Assembly (NCBI RefSeq): GCF_021129215.1
Contig: NZ_JAJOLP010000001.1
Location: 1,054,001-1,118,000, forward strand
DNA from: Agromyces sp. S2-1-8
Lineage (GTDB): Bacteria; Actinomycetota; Actinomycetes; Actinomycetales; Microbacteriaceae
Length of the DNA: 64,000 bases
Direction: 5' to 3'
Shown: positions 46,251 through 55,300 of the stretch, in pieces
Numbering within the stretch: position 1 is the first letter of the stretch
Layout of the letters: each line of letters begins with the position of its first letter
The notes under the pieces: generated by a model
Database searches by the model: none
Seen by the model: the letters and a program-made list of their open reading frames with translations, nothing else
What the model was told of the DNA's origin: nothing
Position numbers and translations under genes: made by a program

Positions 46251-47069
46251 CTACTCCGCGCGCGAGAACGCCGCGGCGCGGGCGATCTGCTCGCGGGTGA
46301 TCGGCACGCCCGTGTAGCGCTCGAACTGGCGCGCCGCCTGCAGTGCGTGCACCTCGGCGCCCGAGATGACGGTCCTGCCAGCCGCGCGGGCGGCGACGAT
46401 GAGCGGCGTCTCGGCCGGGAACGCCACGACGTCGAACACGACGGATGCCGCGGCGATATGGGCCTCCGAGAACGCGAGCGTCGAGGCATCCGCCCCCTGC
46501 ATGCCCAGTGGCGTGACGTTCACGATGACGTCGAACGCGCCCGGCCCCGGGTCGGTCGCGACCCACTCGTAGCCGTACTGCGCGGCGAGCACCGGGCCGA
46601 GCTCCGCGTTGCGGGCGAGTACCGTGAGCTGCTCGAACCCGGCCTCGCGGAACGCCGCGACGACCGCCTTGGCCATGCCGCCCGATCCGCGCACGAGCAC
46701 GCGCAGCGAAGGGTCGAGCCCGTGGTCGGCGATCAGCTGGGCGATCGCCTCGAAGTCGGTGTTCGACCCCGTGAGCACCCCGCCGTCGTTGACGATCGTG
46801 TTCACCGACTCGATCGCCGCCGCCGACGGCTCGACGACGTCGATGAGCGGGATGACGGCCTCCTTGAACGGCATCGAGATGCTCGCGCCGCGGAGTCCGA
46901 GCGCCCGGATGCCCCGCACCGCGCCCTCGATGTCGTCGGTCGTGAACGCCTTGTAGATGAAGTTCAGGCCGAGCTCGTCGTAGAGGAAGTTGTGGAAGCG
47001 CGTGCCGAGGTTCGACGGGCGGCCGGCGAGCGAGATGCAGACCTGCATGTCCTTGTTGAGGATGGGCAT
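46251..47069 (-). CDS. Shikimate dehydrogenase-like protein, divergent AroE clade
   Basis: 272 residues. ISMPFKEAVIPLID contains the catalytic lysine of the AroE family, NTIVNDGGVLTGSNTDFEAIAQL gives the NTD motif, and VRGSGGMAKAVVAAFREAG is the NADP loop with RNAE beyond it. The N-terminus CISLAGRPSNLGTRFHNFLYDELGLN replaces the usual HSxSPxxHN shikimate-binding motif. It may be a paralogue acting on quinate, aminoshikimate or an unknown hydroxy acid rather than the housekeeping AroE. The ATG at 47069 gives MPILNKDMQVC; a second ATG eight codons later is possible. Confidence 0.8.
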   Translation of the reverse strand: MPILNKDMQVCISLAGRPSNLGTRFHNFLYDELGLNFIYKAFTTDDIEGAVRGIRALGLRGASISMPFKEAVIPLIDVVEPSAAAIESVNTIVNDGGVLTGSNTDFEAIAQLIADHGLDPSLRVLVRGSGGMAKAVVAAFREAGFEQLTVLARNAELGPVLAAQYGYEWVATDPGPGAFDVIVNVTPLGMQGADASTLAFSEAHIAAASVVFDVVAFPAETPLIVAARAAGRTVISGAEVHALQAARQFERYTGVPITREQIARAAAFSRAE

Positions 47070-47097
47070 GCGTCCATCATCCTCCGGTCGACACGAC

Positions 47098-47155
47098 GCG
47101 AGTCGCCGAAAAGTGCTCCTCGTCGCTCGACGAAGCGCACTTCCTGGCGACTCGC
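47098..47155. terminator. Long 58-nt hairpin
   Basis: GCGAGTCGCC (47098-47107) pairs with GGCGACTCGC (47146-47155). Inside, AAGTGC pairs with GCACTT and CGTCG with CGACG around a short loop. It lies between the DUF3817 gene and the AroE-like gene on the same strand, so it probably ends the upstream transcript. It may also belong to a repeat family. Confidence 0.6.
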
Positions 47156-47182
47156 GAGCCGACCGACCAGAGCGGTACGGAG

Positions 47183-47695
47183 TCAGCCGACCTTGGGCGG
47201 ACCGATCATGAGCAGCGCGGCGAAGAGCGCGGCGATGCCGACGACCGCGACGACCGTGAGCAGCAGCGGCCGGGCGAGGAACCAGCGCAGCAGCCCGTTC
47301 ACCCAGTTGCCGTCGGCGGGGTGATCGGTCGCCTCGAACCGCCAGTCGCCCTCGAGGTAGCCCTTGCGCACGAGCCACAGGTCGAACGGCACGGTCGCGT
47401 AGGGCACGATCGCGGTCAGCACGGCGAAGGCGATGCGACCGACGTTCCACCGCTGGTTGACGCCGACGAGCACCGACTGGAACGCGTAGGCGAGGAACAC
47501 GAAGCCGTGGATCGACCCGCCGACGAGCACCGCCCACTCGAGGCCCGCCGCGTACTTCAGGATCATCGCGACGATCAGGATCGTCCAGGTGACGACCTCG
47601 GCGAAGGCGAGCAGGCGGTACAGGCGCTTCGGCGTGAGCCGGCTCGTCGGTGCGGTGACGGCGGCGGTCGCGCTCGTGGCGGGGGAGGTGGTCAT
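47183..47695 (-). CDS. DUF3817 membrane protein
   Basis: 170 residues. A Thr/Ala-rich start is followed by KRLYRLLAFAEVVTWTILIVAMILKY, GGSIHGFVFLAYAF, and IVPYATVPFDLW, the conserved pattern of DUF3817 (YdzA-like) integral membrane proteins with three helices. A fourth helix near the C-terminus (LLLTVVAVVGIAALFAALLM) is an addition. Function in the family is unknown. Confidence 0.85.
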   Translation of the reverse strand: MTTSPATSATAAVTAPTSRLTPKRLYRLLAFAEVVTWTILIVAMILKYAAGLEWAVLVGGSIHGFVFLAYAFQSVLVGVNQRWNVGRIAFAVLTAIVPYATVPFDLWLVRKGYLEGDWRFEATDHPADGNWVNGLLRWFLARPLLLTVVAVVGIAALFAALLMIGPPKVG

Positions 47696-47813
47696 GCGGT
47701 CGTGGCTCCAGAGGTCGGGATGCTTCCATGTTCGCAAGCGCGCGGGCCCCGCGGCATCCGTCGAAGGTTTGACGTCGGGCGGGCGCGCAGCCCGGCCGGA
47801 GTAGGCTGCCACG

Positions 47814-48347
47814 GTGAACGAGCCCGAAACCCGTGCCCTCGTCGAGTCGCGTCTCGCCGTGATCCCCGACTTCCCCGAGCCGGGCGTGCTGTTCCGCGAC
47901 CTCACCCCCGTCTTCGCCGACGGCGAGGCGTTCCATGCGCTCGCCGAGGCGCTGACGGCGCCGTTCGCCGGCACGTTCGACGTGCTCGCCGGGGTCGAGG
48001 CGCGCGGGTTCCTGCTCGCGGCGGCCGCGTCGGTGGCCGCGGGCGTCGGCGTGCTGCCGGTGCGCAAGGCCGGCAAGCTGCCGCGCGCGGTGCTCACCGA
48101 GGAGTACGCGCTCGAGTACGGCACCGCCGCGCTCGAGGTGCACGTCGGCGAGCTGCCGCCCGGCACCCGGGTGCTCGTCGTCGACGACGTGCTCGCGACG
48201 GGCGGCACGGTGGGCGCGGCGGCGCGCCTCGTCGAACGGGCGGGATGGCGCGTGGCCGGCGTCTCCGTCGCGATCGAGCTCGCCGACCTGGGCGGCCGCG
48301 CGGCGCTTCCGTCCGGCCTCGAGGTGTTCAGCCTGCTGCAGTACTGA
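47814..48347 (+). CDS. apt: Adenine phosphoribosyltransferase
   Basis: 177 residues, purine salvage (adenine plus PRPP to AMP). IPDFPEPGVLFRDLTPVFAD is the Apt-specific N-terminal block, and VLVVDDVLATGGTVGAA (about 121-137) the PRPP-binding loop. RKAGKLPRAVLTEEYALEYG forms the flexible loop. GTG start. It stands alone, convergent with the ligase gene after six bases. Confidence 0.96.
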   Translation: MNEPETRALVESRLAVIPDFPEPGVLFRDLTPVFADGEAFHALAEALTAPFAGTFDVLAGVEARGFLLAAAASVAAGVGVLPVRKAGKLPRAVLTEEYALEYGTAALEVHVGELPPGTRVLVVDDVLATGGTVGAAARLVERAGWRVAGVSVAIELADLGGRAALPSGLEVFSLLQY

Positions 48348-48353
48348 GCGCCG

Positions 48354-49955
48354 TCACCCTGCTGCCGCGGCCGCCTCGCGGGCCCGCAGGTCCTTGCGGA
48401 GGATCTTGCCCGACGCCGACTTCGGGACCTGCTCGATGAACTCGACGACGCGCACCTTCTCGTGCGGGGCGACGTGCGCGGCGACGTGCTCCATCACTCC
48501 CGAGGCGTCGAGCGAGGCGCCCTGCTGCAGCACGACGAACGCCTTCGGCACCTCCTGCCCGTCGTCGTCGAGCACGCCGATGACGGCGGCGTCGGCGATG
48601 GCCGGGTGCTCGAGCAGCACGGCCTCGAGCACGGCCGGGGCGACCTGGTAGCCCTTGTACTTGATGAGCTCCTTGAGCCGGTCGACGATGCGGTAGACGC
48701 CGTCGACGGTGACGGTCGCGATGTCGCCGGTGTGCAGCCAGCCGTCGGCGTCGAGCATCTCGGCGGTCGCGTCGGGCTTTCCGAGGTAGCCCGCCATCAC
48801 CTGCGGACCCCTGATCCAGATCTCGCCCGGCTCGCTCGCCTCGTCGGGGGACGCCGGCACCGCGACATCCTCGCCGGTCTCGACGTCGACGATGCGGGCC
48901 TCGGTGTTCGCGAGCAGCACGCCGATCGTCGAGCGGTCGAGGTCGGGGCGGTCGACGGGGATGACGTGCGTCACGGGGCTCGTCTCGGTCATGCCGTAGC
49001 CCTGGCACACGATGCAGTCGAGGCGCTGGGCGACGAGCTCGGCGAGGGCGCCGTCGAGCGGCGCGGCTCCGGAGAACACGACCTTCACGCTCGAGAGGTC
49101 GTACTGGTCGACGAGGGGATGCTTCGCGAGGGCCACAGCGATCGGCGGGGCGATGAAGACCCAGGTGGTGCGGTGCTCGCTCACCACGCGCAGGAACTCG
49201 GCGAGGTCGAACTTCGGCATCGTGACGAGGCTCGCCCGCTGCCGGAGCGCGAAGTTGAGCAGCACGGTCATGCCGTAGATGTGGAAGAACGGCAGCACCG
49301 CGAGCACCCGGTCGCCGTCGGTGAGTGCGATCGTGGCGCTGCACTGCGCGACGTTCGCGACGAGGTTGCGATGCGTCAGCATGACGCCCTTCGGGCGACC
49401 GGTCGTGCCCGACGAGTACGGCAGCACGGCGAGGTGCGTGGCGGGGTCGAAGCTCACGTCGGGCGCGGGGCGCCCCTCGCCCAGGAGCTCGGCGAGCGAG
49501 GGATGCCCCGGTGCGCCCTCGAGCACGATGACCTGCTCGTCGGGGATGACGAGCCGCTCTGCGGCGGCGAGCACCCCCGGCAGCAGCGGGCCGACGGTCA
49601 CGATCCAGCGGGCGCCGGCGTCGCGCAGCTGGTTCTCGATCTCGGCGGGCGTGTAGAGGGAGTTGATCGTGGTCGCCGTGGCGCCCGCCCGCAGGATGCC
49701 GTGGAACACGGTCGCGAACGCGGGCACGTTCGGGCAGAGCACGCCGACGGTGTCGCCGACCCCGATGCCGCGCTCCGCGAGGGCGCCGGCGAACAGCTCG
49801 ATCTGGCGCACGAGCTGCCGGTAGCTCGTGGTCTGCCCGCTCGTGCCGTCGATGAGGGCCACCGCGTCGAGCCGCGCCTCGTCGAGATCGCCGAACAGGA
49901 AGTCGAACACGGAGACATCGGGGATGTCGACGTCGGGGTGGGCGCTCCGGGTCAT
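48354..49955 (-). CDS. AMP-dependent acyl-CoA ligase, 4-coumarate-CoA ligase-like
   Basis: 533 residues of the ANL superfamily: P-loop YSSGTTGRPKG (about 178-188), FFHIYGM, QGYGMTETSPVTH, GWLHTGD, and the C-terminal YKGYQVAPAVLEAVL and KSASGKILRKDL with the catalytic lysine. The family adenylates carboxylic acids and transfers them to CoA; this branch accepts aryl-propenoates or fatty acids. The ATG at 49955 is chosen because AAGGAG lies nine bases upstream; the frame continues but is not conserved. Its upstream region is divergent from the Fur-type gene. Confidence 0.9.
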   Translation of the reverse strand: MTRSAHPDVDIPDVSVFDFLFGDLDEARLDAVALIDGTSGQTTSYRQLVRQIELFAGALAERGIGVGDTVGVLCPNVPAFATVFHGILRAGATATTINSLYTPAEIENQLRDAGARWIVTVGPLLPGVLAAAERLVIPDEQVIVLEGAPGHPSLAELLGEGRPAPDVSFDPATHLAVLPYSSGTTGRPKGVMLTHRNLVANVAQCSATIALTDGDRVLAVLPFFHIYGMTVLLNFALRQRASLVTMPKFDLAEFLRVVSEHRTTWVFIAPPIAVALAKHPLVDQYDLSSVKVVFSGAAPLDGALAELVAQRLDCIVCQGYGMTETSPVTHVIPVDRPDLDRSTIGVLLANTEARIVDVETGEDVAVPASPDEASEPGEIWIRGPQVMAGYLGKPDATAEMLDADGWLHTGDIATVTVDGVYRIVDRLKELIKYKGYQVAPAVLEAVLLEHPAIADAAVIGVLDDDGQEVPKAFVVLQQGASLDASGVMEHVAAHVAPHEKVRVVEFIEQVPKSASGKILRKDLRAREAAAAAG

Positions 49956-50045
49956 GCGATCTCCTTCGATCCTGCGCGCCGGTCGCCGTCGACCGCGCGT
50001 GGCATTCATCCTGCTTCACTGCGCGTCCCGAGGGAAGTGCCGCGA

Positions 50046-50079
50046 GTTGTCTTGATTCATTCAAGACAACTGCTAGCCT
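50046..50079 (+). promoter_or_regulatory. Fur-type operator and leaderless promoter
   Basis: The perfect inverted repeat GTTGTCTTGA-ttcat-TCAAGACAAC (50046-50070) covers the -35 area. A -10 TAGCCT lies at 50074-50079, so transcription would begin about at the ATG 50086. Autorepression by the encoded Fur-family protein, as for CatR/FurA, is the natural reading. Confidence 0.75.
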
Positions 50080-50085
50080 GATGGC

Positions 50086-50514
50086 ATGGACACGGCGGCG
50101 GCACCCGAGCGACTCCGCGCCGCGGGCCTCAAGGTGACGGCGCCGCGCACCGCGGTGCTCGAGACGCTCTCGAGCCCCGGGCACCTCGACGCCGAGTCCG
50201 TCTACGAGCGGGTGCGGCAGACGCTGCCGACGACCTCGCTGCAGGCCGTCTACGGCGTGCTCGCCGCGCTCGCCGGCGCCGGGCTCGTGCGCCGCATCGA
50301 GCCAGCCGGCTCGCCCGCGCTCTACGAGGGGCGCACGGGCGACAACCACCACCACCTCGTGTGCACGAAGTGCCACACCGTCGCCGACGTCGACTGCGTC
50401 GTCGGCGAACCGCCCTGCCTCGAGCCGGGCGACGCGCGCGGCTTCGCGATCCACACCGCCGAGGTCACCTTCTGGGGCCTCTGCGCCGACTGCCGATCGG
50501 AGCCGGCGGCCTAG
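50086..50514 (+). CDS. Fur-family peroxide/metal regulator (FurA/CatR-like)
   Basis: 142 residues. The winged helix (about 5-80) includes RLRAAGLKVTAPRTAVLETL and LQAVYGVLAALAGAGLVR. The dimer domain has HHHLVC with metal-binding histidines and two CxxC pairs, C93/C96 and C133/C136. FurA/CatR relatives are peroxide-sensing repressors encoded directly before catalase, as here. The likely transcript is leaderless. Regulation of katA is inferred from adjacency and the palindrome. Confidence 0.92.
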   Translation: MDTAAAPERLRAAGLKVTAPRTAVLETLSSPGHLDAESVYERVRQTLPTTSLQAVYGVLAALAGAGLVRRIEPAGSPALYEGRTGDNHHHLVCTKCHTVADVDCVVGEPPCLEPGDARGFAIHTAEVTFWGLCADCRSEPAA

Positions 50515-50559
50515 CCCGCGGCATCCGACCCCTGCTTCCGCCGGCCCTGCCCGGCGGAG

Positions 50560-50588
50560 GACGAGCGCGCCCCCGCGGGGCGCTCGTC
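50560..50588 (+). terminator. Hairpin between Fur-type gene and katA
   Basis: GACGAGCGC (50560-50568) pairs with GCGCTCGTC (50580-50588) around a C/G-rich loop. It may attenuate or end the regulator transcript before katA. Just downstream, ACCGAACGAA is repeated in tandem at 50612-50621 and 50622-50631 ahead of the katA ribosome site. Confidence 0.55.
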
Positions 50589-50646
50589 GCCGTGCCCCGG
50601 CGCGGCTCGTCACCGAACGAAACCGAACGAAGTGAAGGACGAACGC

Positions 50647-52116
50647 ATGACGAACCACACCACCACCCAGACCGGCACCCCGGTCGCGAGCGACGCGCAC
50701 TCGCTCACCGTCGGCGCCGACGGCGCGACGGTGCTGCACGACCGCTACCTCGTCGAGAAGCTCGCGCAGTTCAACCGCGAGCGCATCCCCGAGCGCATCG
50801 TGCACGCGAAGGGCGGCGGCGCGTTCGGCCGGTTCGAGGTGACGGCGGATGTCTCGCGGTACACCCGTGCGGCGCTGTTCCAGCCCGGGGCGAGCGTCGA
50901 GACGCTGCTGCGCTTCTCGTCGGTCGCGGGGGAGCAGGGCTCGCCCGACACCTGGCGCGACGTGCGCGGCTTCTCGGTGAAGTTCTACACGCCCGAGGGC
51001 AACTACGACATCGTGGGCAACAACACGCCCGTGTTCTTCATCCGCGACGCGATCAAGTTCCCCGACTTCATCCACTCGCAGAAGCGGCTGCCCGGCTCGG
51101 GGCTGCGCAACTCCGACATGCAGTGGGACTTCTGGACCCTCTCGCCCGAGTCGGCCCACCAGGTCACATACCTCATGGGCGACCGCGGGCTGCCGAAGTC
51201 GTGGCGCGAGATGCACGGCTTCGGATCGCACACGTACCAGTGGATCAACGCCGAGGGCGAGCGGTTCTGGGTGAAGTACCACTTCCGTTCGCGGCAGGGC
51301 GACCTGCACCTCGATGCCGCACAGGCCGAGGCCATCGCCGGTGCCGACGCCGACTACTACCGCCGCGACCTGCACGAGGCGATCGAGGCCGGCAACCACC
51401 CGAAGTGGGACCTGCACGTGCAGGTCATGCCCTACGAGGACGCGAAGACGTACCGGTTCAACCCGTTCGACCTCACGAAGGTCTGGCCGCACGCCGACTA
51501 CCCGCTCATCGAGGTCGGCACGCTCACGCTCGATCGCAACCCGCAGAACTTCTTCGCCGAGATCGAGCAGGCGGCGTTCTCGCCGGCCAACACGGTGCCG
51601 GGCATCGGCATCAGCCCCGACAAGATGCTGATGGCGCGCGTGTTCAGCTACCCCGACGCGCAGCGCTACCGGGTCGGCACGAACTACAACCAGCTGCCGG
51701 TGAACGCGCCGCATGCCGCGCCCGTCGCGAACTACTCGCAGGACGGCGCGCAGCGTCACCACTACAACGCGCCGAACGTGCCGGTGTACGCGCCGAACTC
51801 GTTCGGCGGGCCGACCGCCGACGCGTCGGCCGCGGGCGAGGGTTCGTGGGAGGGCGACGGCGAGCTCGTGCGCACCGCGTACACGCTGCGCGCCGACGAC
51901 GGCGACTTCGGCCAGGCCGGCACGCTCTACCGCGACGTGTACTCGGCCGAGGCGAAGGAGCGCCTGCACGTGACCCTGCTCGGCCAGGCGCAGGCGATCA
52001 CGGTCGACGAGATCCGCGAGCGCTTCTTCCAGTACTGGACGAGCGTCGACGCGGGCCTCGGCCAGGTGCTGCGCGCGGCCTACGCGGTCGCGGCCGAGGA
52101 AGGCGCGGCGGCGTAG
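50647..52116 (+). CDS. katA: Catalase (monofunctional, small-subunit heme type)
   Basis: 489 residues. The catalytic histidine H53 lies in [16 protein letters not shown], the distal asparagine in [16 protein letters not shown] (near 126), and the proximal heme tyrosine in [16 protein letters not shown] (near 335). Converts hydrogen peroxide to water and oxygen in the cytoplasm. ATG 50647 is preceded by GAAGGACGAACGC; an in-frame GTG five codons upstream is less likely. Paired with the Fur-type gene upstream. Confidence 0.97.
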   Translation: MTNHTTTQTGTPVASDAHSLTVGADGATVLHDRYLVEKLAQFNRERIPERIVHAKGGGAFGRFEVTADVSRYTRAALFQPGASVETLLRFSSVAGEQGSPDTWRDVRGFSVKFYTPEGNYDIVGNNTPVFFIRDAIKFPDFIHSQKRLPGSGLRNSDMQWDFWTLSPESAHQVTYLMGDRGLPKSWREMHGFGSHTYQWINAEGERFWVKYHFRSRQGDLHLDAAQAEAIAGADADYYRRDLHEAIEAGNHPKWDLHVQVMPYEDAKTYRFNPFDLTKVWPHADYPLIEVGTLTLDRNPQNFFAEIEQAAFSPANTVPGIGISPDKMLMARVFSYPDAQRYRVGTNYNQLPVNAPHAAPVANYSQDGAQRHHYNAPNVPVYAPNSFGGPTADASAAGEGSWEGDGELVRTAYTLRADDGDFGQAGTLYRDVYSAEAKERLHVTLLGQAQAITVDEIRERFFQYWTSVDAGLGQVLRAAYAVAAEEGAAA

Positions 52117-52122
52117 CGAGGT

Positions 52123-52163
52123 CGACGGGCCGGATGCCTCCCGCGGAGGGGTCCGGCCCGTCG
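52123..52163 (+). terminator. Strong terminator after katA
   Basis: CGACGGGCCGGA (52123-52134) pairs with TCCGGCCCGTCG (52152-52163), with an inner CCTCC/GGAGG stem. Its first 18 bases, 52123-52140, are identical to those of the terminator at 57596-57613 on the far side of the rhamnosidase gene. Confidence 0.8.
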
Positions 52164-52243
52164 CCGCGCCCGCTCGCTTCCGGCCCCGGGGCGTCCGTGG
52201 CGTGCCGCGGCCCGGACCGGTGTCGCGCCCCCCTTCGCGGCGG

Positions 52244-52329
52244 CGCTCGACGACCGAGGGGTTGACCGCTCGACGACCGAGGGTTGACCGCTCATCGGCC
52301 GAGGGGTTGACCGCTCGTCGGCGCGGTGG
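52244..52329. repeat. Tandem 23-bp repeat ending in TTGAC
   Basis: CGCTCGACGACCGAGG followed by GGTTGAC recurs with starts at 52244, 52267, 52289 and 52312 (23, 22, 23 bp; the last copy is partial). Each full unit carries a TTGACC hexamer at the junction to the next. The last of these serves as the probable -35 of the rhamnosidase promoter. Confidence 0.8.
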
Positions 52330-52367
52330 ATAGGCTCCGACTGTCAGCAATCGATTGAAACGTTTCA
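52307..52367 (+). promoter_or_regulatory. Promoter and LacI-type operator of rhamnosidase gene
   Basis: -35 TTGACC (52307-52312), 18-bp spacer, -10 TAGGCT (52331-52336). The perfect palindrome TGAAACGTTTCA (52356-52367) lies just after the expected start site, where a LacI/GalR repressor would block elongation. No LacI gene is in the window. Confidence 0.7.
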
Positions 52368-52384
52368 TCAATGAGGAGAAACGC

Positions 52385-55300
52385 GTGCGATCCAAACTCC
52401 GCAATGCAGCGACGGGCGTACTCGTCGCCGGCACCGTGTTCGCGTCAGTCATCTCGGCCGCACCGACGGCCGCCTTCGCGGCGGCGTCGCAGGCGCCGTC
52501 CGTGACCGTCGGCGGGCTCGAGACCAACTCGGCGAAATCCCCACTGGGCATCCCGCTCGCGGCCCCGAAGCTGAGCTGGCAGCTCGCCTCGGCCGGCCGC
52601 GGCGTCACCCAGTCGGCGTACCAGGTGCGCGTCGCCACCAGCAAGGCCGCGCTCGACTCGCCCGACGTGTGGGACAGCGGCCGCGTCGAATCGGGCGCCT
52701 CGGTCGAGGTGCCCTACGGCGGCCCCGACCTCGAGGGCGCCACCCGCTACGCCTGGCAGGTCCGGGTGTGGGACGGCGCGGGACGCGCCACCGACTGGAG
52801 CGAGCCCGCCCGCTTCGAGACCGCGCTCGCCTCGCTCGACGAGTGGCAGGGCGCCGACTGGATCGGGGCCGACACCTCGATCCCCGCCGGGTGGACCGAC
52901 TCGACGATGACGTTCACCGCCTCGAAGGTCTCGGGCGCGCTCGGCGTCTACTTCCGCGGCCGCGACGGCTCGAACGCGTACATGTGGCAGCTCAGCGAGA
53001 GCTCGAAGTCGCTCCGCCCGCACGTGAAGTCGAACGGCGGCTACACGGTGCTCTCGGCGACGCCGTTCCCCGCGGGCTTCGACTTCGCGGCGAAGCACGA
53101 CTACGCGATCACCGTCGACGGCACGACGATCACGACGAAGGTCGACGGCGCGGTGCTCGACACCCGCACCGTCCCGACCCACACCGCCGCCGGGCTCGTC
53201 GGCTTCCGCACGAGCGGCGCCGAGACCGGCACCGTCTCGGCCGTGAAGGTCACCTCGAAGACGGGCGACGTGCTGCTCGAGACCGACTTCCCGGCGAACG
53301 ACCGCACCTTCACGGGCGGCACGCTCAAGGGCGGCGACCTCGTCGTCTCGGGCGACACCGACGCCTGGTACGCGTACGGGGCCGACGTTCCGCTGCTGCG
53401 CACCGAGTTCGACGTCGACAAGGAGGTCGCCTCGGCCCGCGTCTACGCCGCCGCCCGCGGCCTCTACGAGCTCCAGCTCAACGGCGAGCCCGTGGGCGAC
53501 CAGGAGCTCGCGCCCGGCTGGACCGACTACAACACGCGCATCCAGTACCAGAGCTACGACGTCACCGATCTCGTGGCCGAGGGCGACAACGCCTTCGGGG
53601 CCGAGGTCGCGAACGGCTGGTACGCCGGCCGGGTCGCGATGTTCGGCGACTCGATCTACGGCAGCGACACGTCGCTCATCGCCCAGCTCCGCGTCCGCTA
53701 CACCGACGGCTCGGAGGAGGTGATCGCGACCGGCGACGACTGGCGCACCACGAACGGCCCGACGACCTCGGCCGACCTCCTCGACGGCGAGGCCTACGAC
53801 GCGCGTCGCGCGGCCGAGGTCGGCGACTGGGCCGAGGCGGGCTACGACGACGGCGACTGGTCCGACGCGGTCGTGCGCCCGTCGGCCACGGCGAAGCTCG
53901 AGCCCCAGACGGCGCCGCCGGTGCGGGTCGTCGACGAGCTCGACGCGAAGGCCCTGCCGAGCCCCGCCGACGGCGTGCACGTCTACGACCTCGAGCAGAA
54001 CATGGTCGGCCACGTGCGGGTGAAGCTCACGGGCGAGGCCGGACAGACGGTGCGCATCCGCGTCGCCGAGGTGCTGAACCCCGACGGCTCGCTCTACACC
54101 GCGAACTTCCGCAGCGCGAAGGCGACCGACTACTACACCTTCGCCGAGGACGGCACGGCGACGTGGGAGCCGAAGTTCACCTTCCACGGCTTCCGCTACG
54201 TCGAGATCACCGGCGTCGACGAGGCGCCGCCCGCCGACGGCATCACGGGCGTGGTCGTCGGCAGCGACAACGCTCCGACCGCCTCGCTCGAGACGTCGTC
54301 GCCGCTCGTGAACCAGCTGCAGAGCAACATCCTGTGGGGCCAGCGCGGCAACTTCCTCTCGATCCCGACCGACACGCCCGCACGCGACGAGCGCATGGGC
54401 TGGACCGGTGACATCAACGTGTTCGCGAACACCGCGAACTACAACATGGACTCGCAGCTGTTCCTGACGAAGTGGCTGCAGGACCTGCGCGACACCCAGA
54501 ACGCCGAGGGCTCCTTCCCCGGCGTCGCCCCGATCATCCCCGGCCGCTTCGACGGCGGGTACGGACGGGCCGGCTGGGCCGACGCGGGCGTGCACGTGCC
54601 GTACTCGATCTGGAAGGCCTACGGCGACACCCAGGTGCTCGCCGACAGCTACGACTCGATGAAGCGCTACGTCGACTACCTCGACGCGAGCGCGGTCGGT
54701 CACATCCGCAACGTGGGCGGGTACAACGACTGGCTGAACCTCGACGACGACACCCCGGCCACGGTGATCGACACCGCCTTCCTCGCCAAGGGCACTCGCG
54801 AGTTCGCCGAGATGGCGCAGGCGCTCGGGCACGACGACGTCGCGCAGGCGTACTTCGACCGCTACGAGGCGATCAAGGCGGCCTACGGCACGGCGTTCGT
54901 GTCGGCCGACGGCACGGTGCGCGGCGACTCGCAGACCGCGTACATCCTGACGATCATGAACGACCTGATCCCCGACGGGCTCGACGAGGCCGTCGCGACC
55001 CAGTTCGAGGAGACGCTCGCGCGTCGCGGCAACCACCTCTCGACGGGCTTCCTCGGCGTCGACGGGCTGCTGCCGGCGCTCACGAAGATCGGCCGCACCG
55101 ACATCGCCTACACCCTGCTGCAGAACACCGACTACCCGTCGTGGGGCTACGAGATCGGCAAGGGCGCGACCACCATCTGGGAGCGCTGGAACTCGATCAT
55201 GCCCGACGGCTCGTTCGGCCCGGTGGAGATGAACTCGTTCAACCACTACGCCTACGGCGCGGTCGGCGAGTGGATGTACCGCACCATGGCCGGTGTCTCG

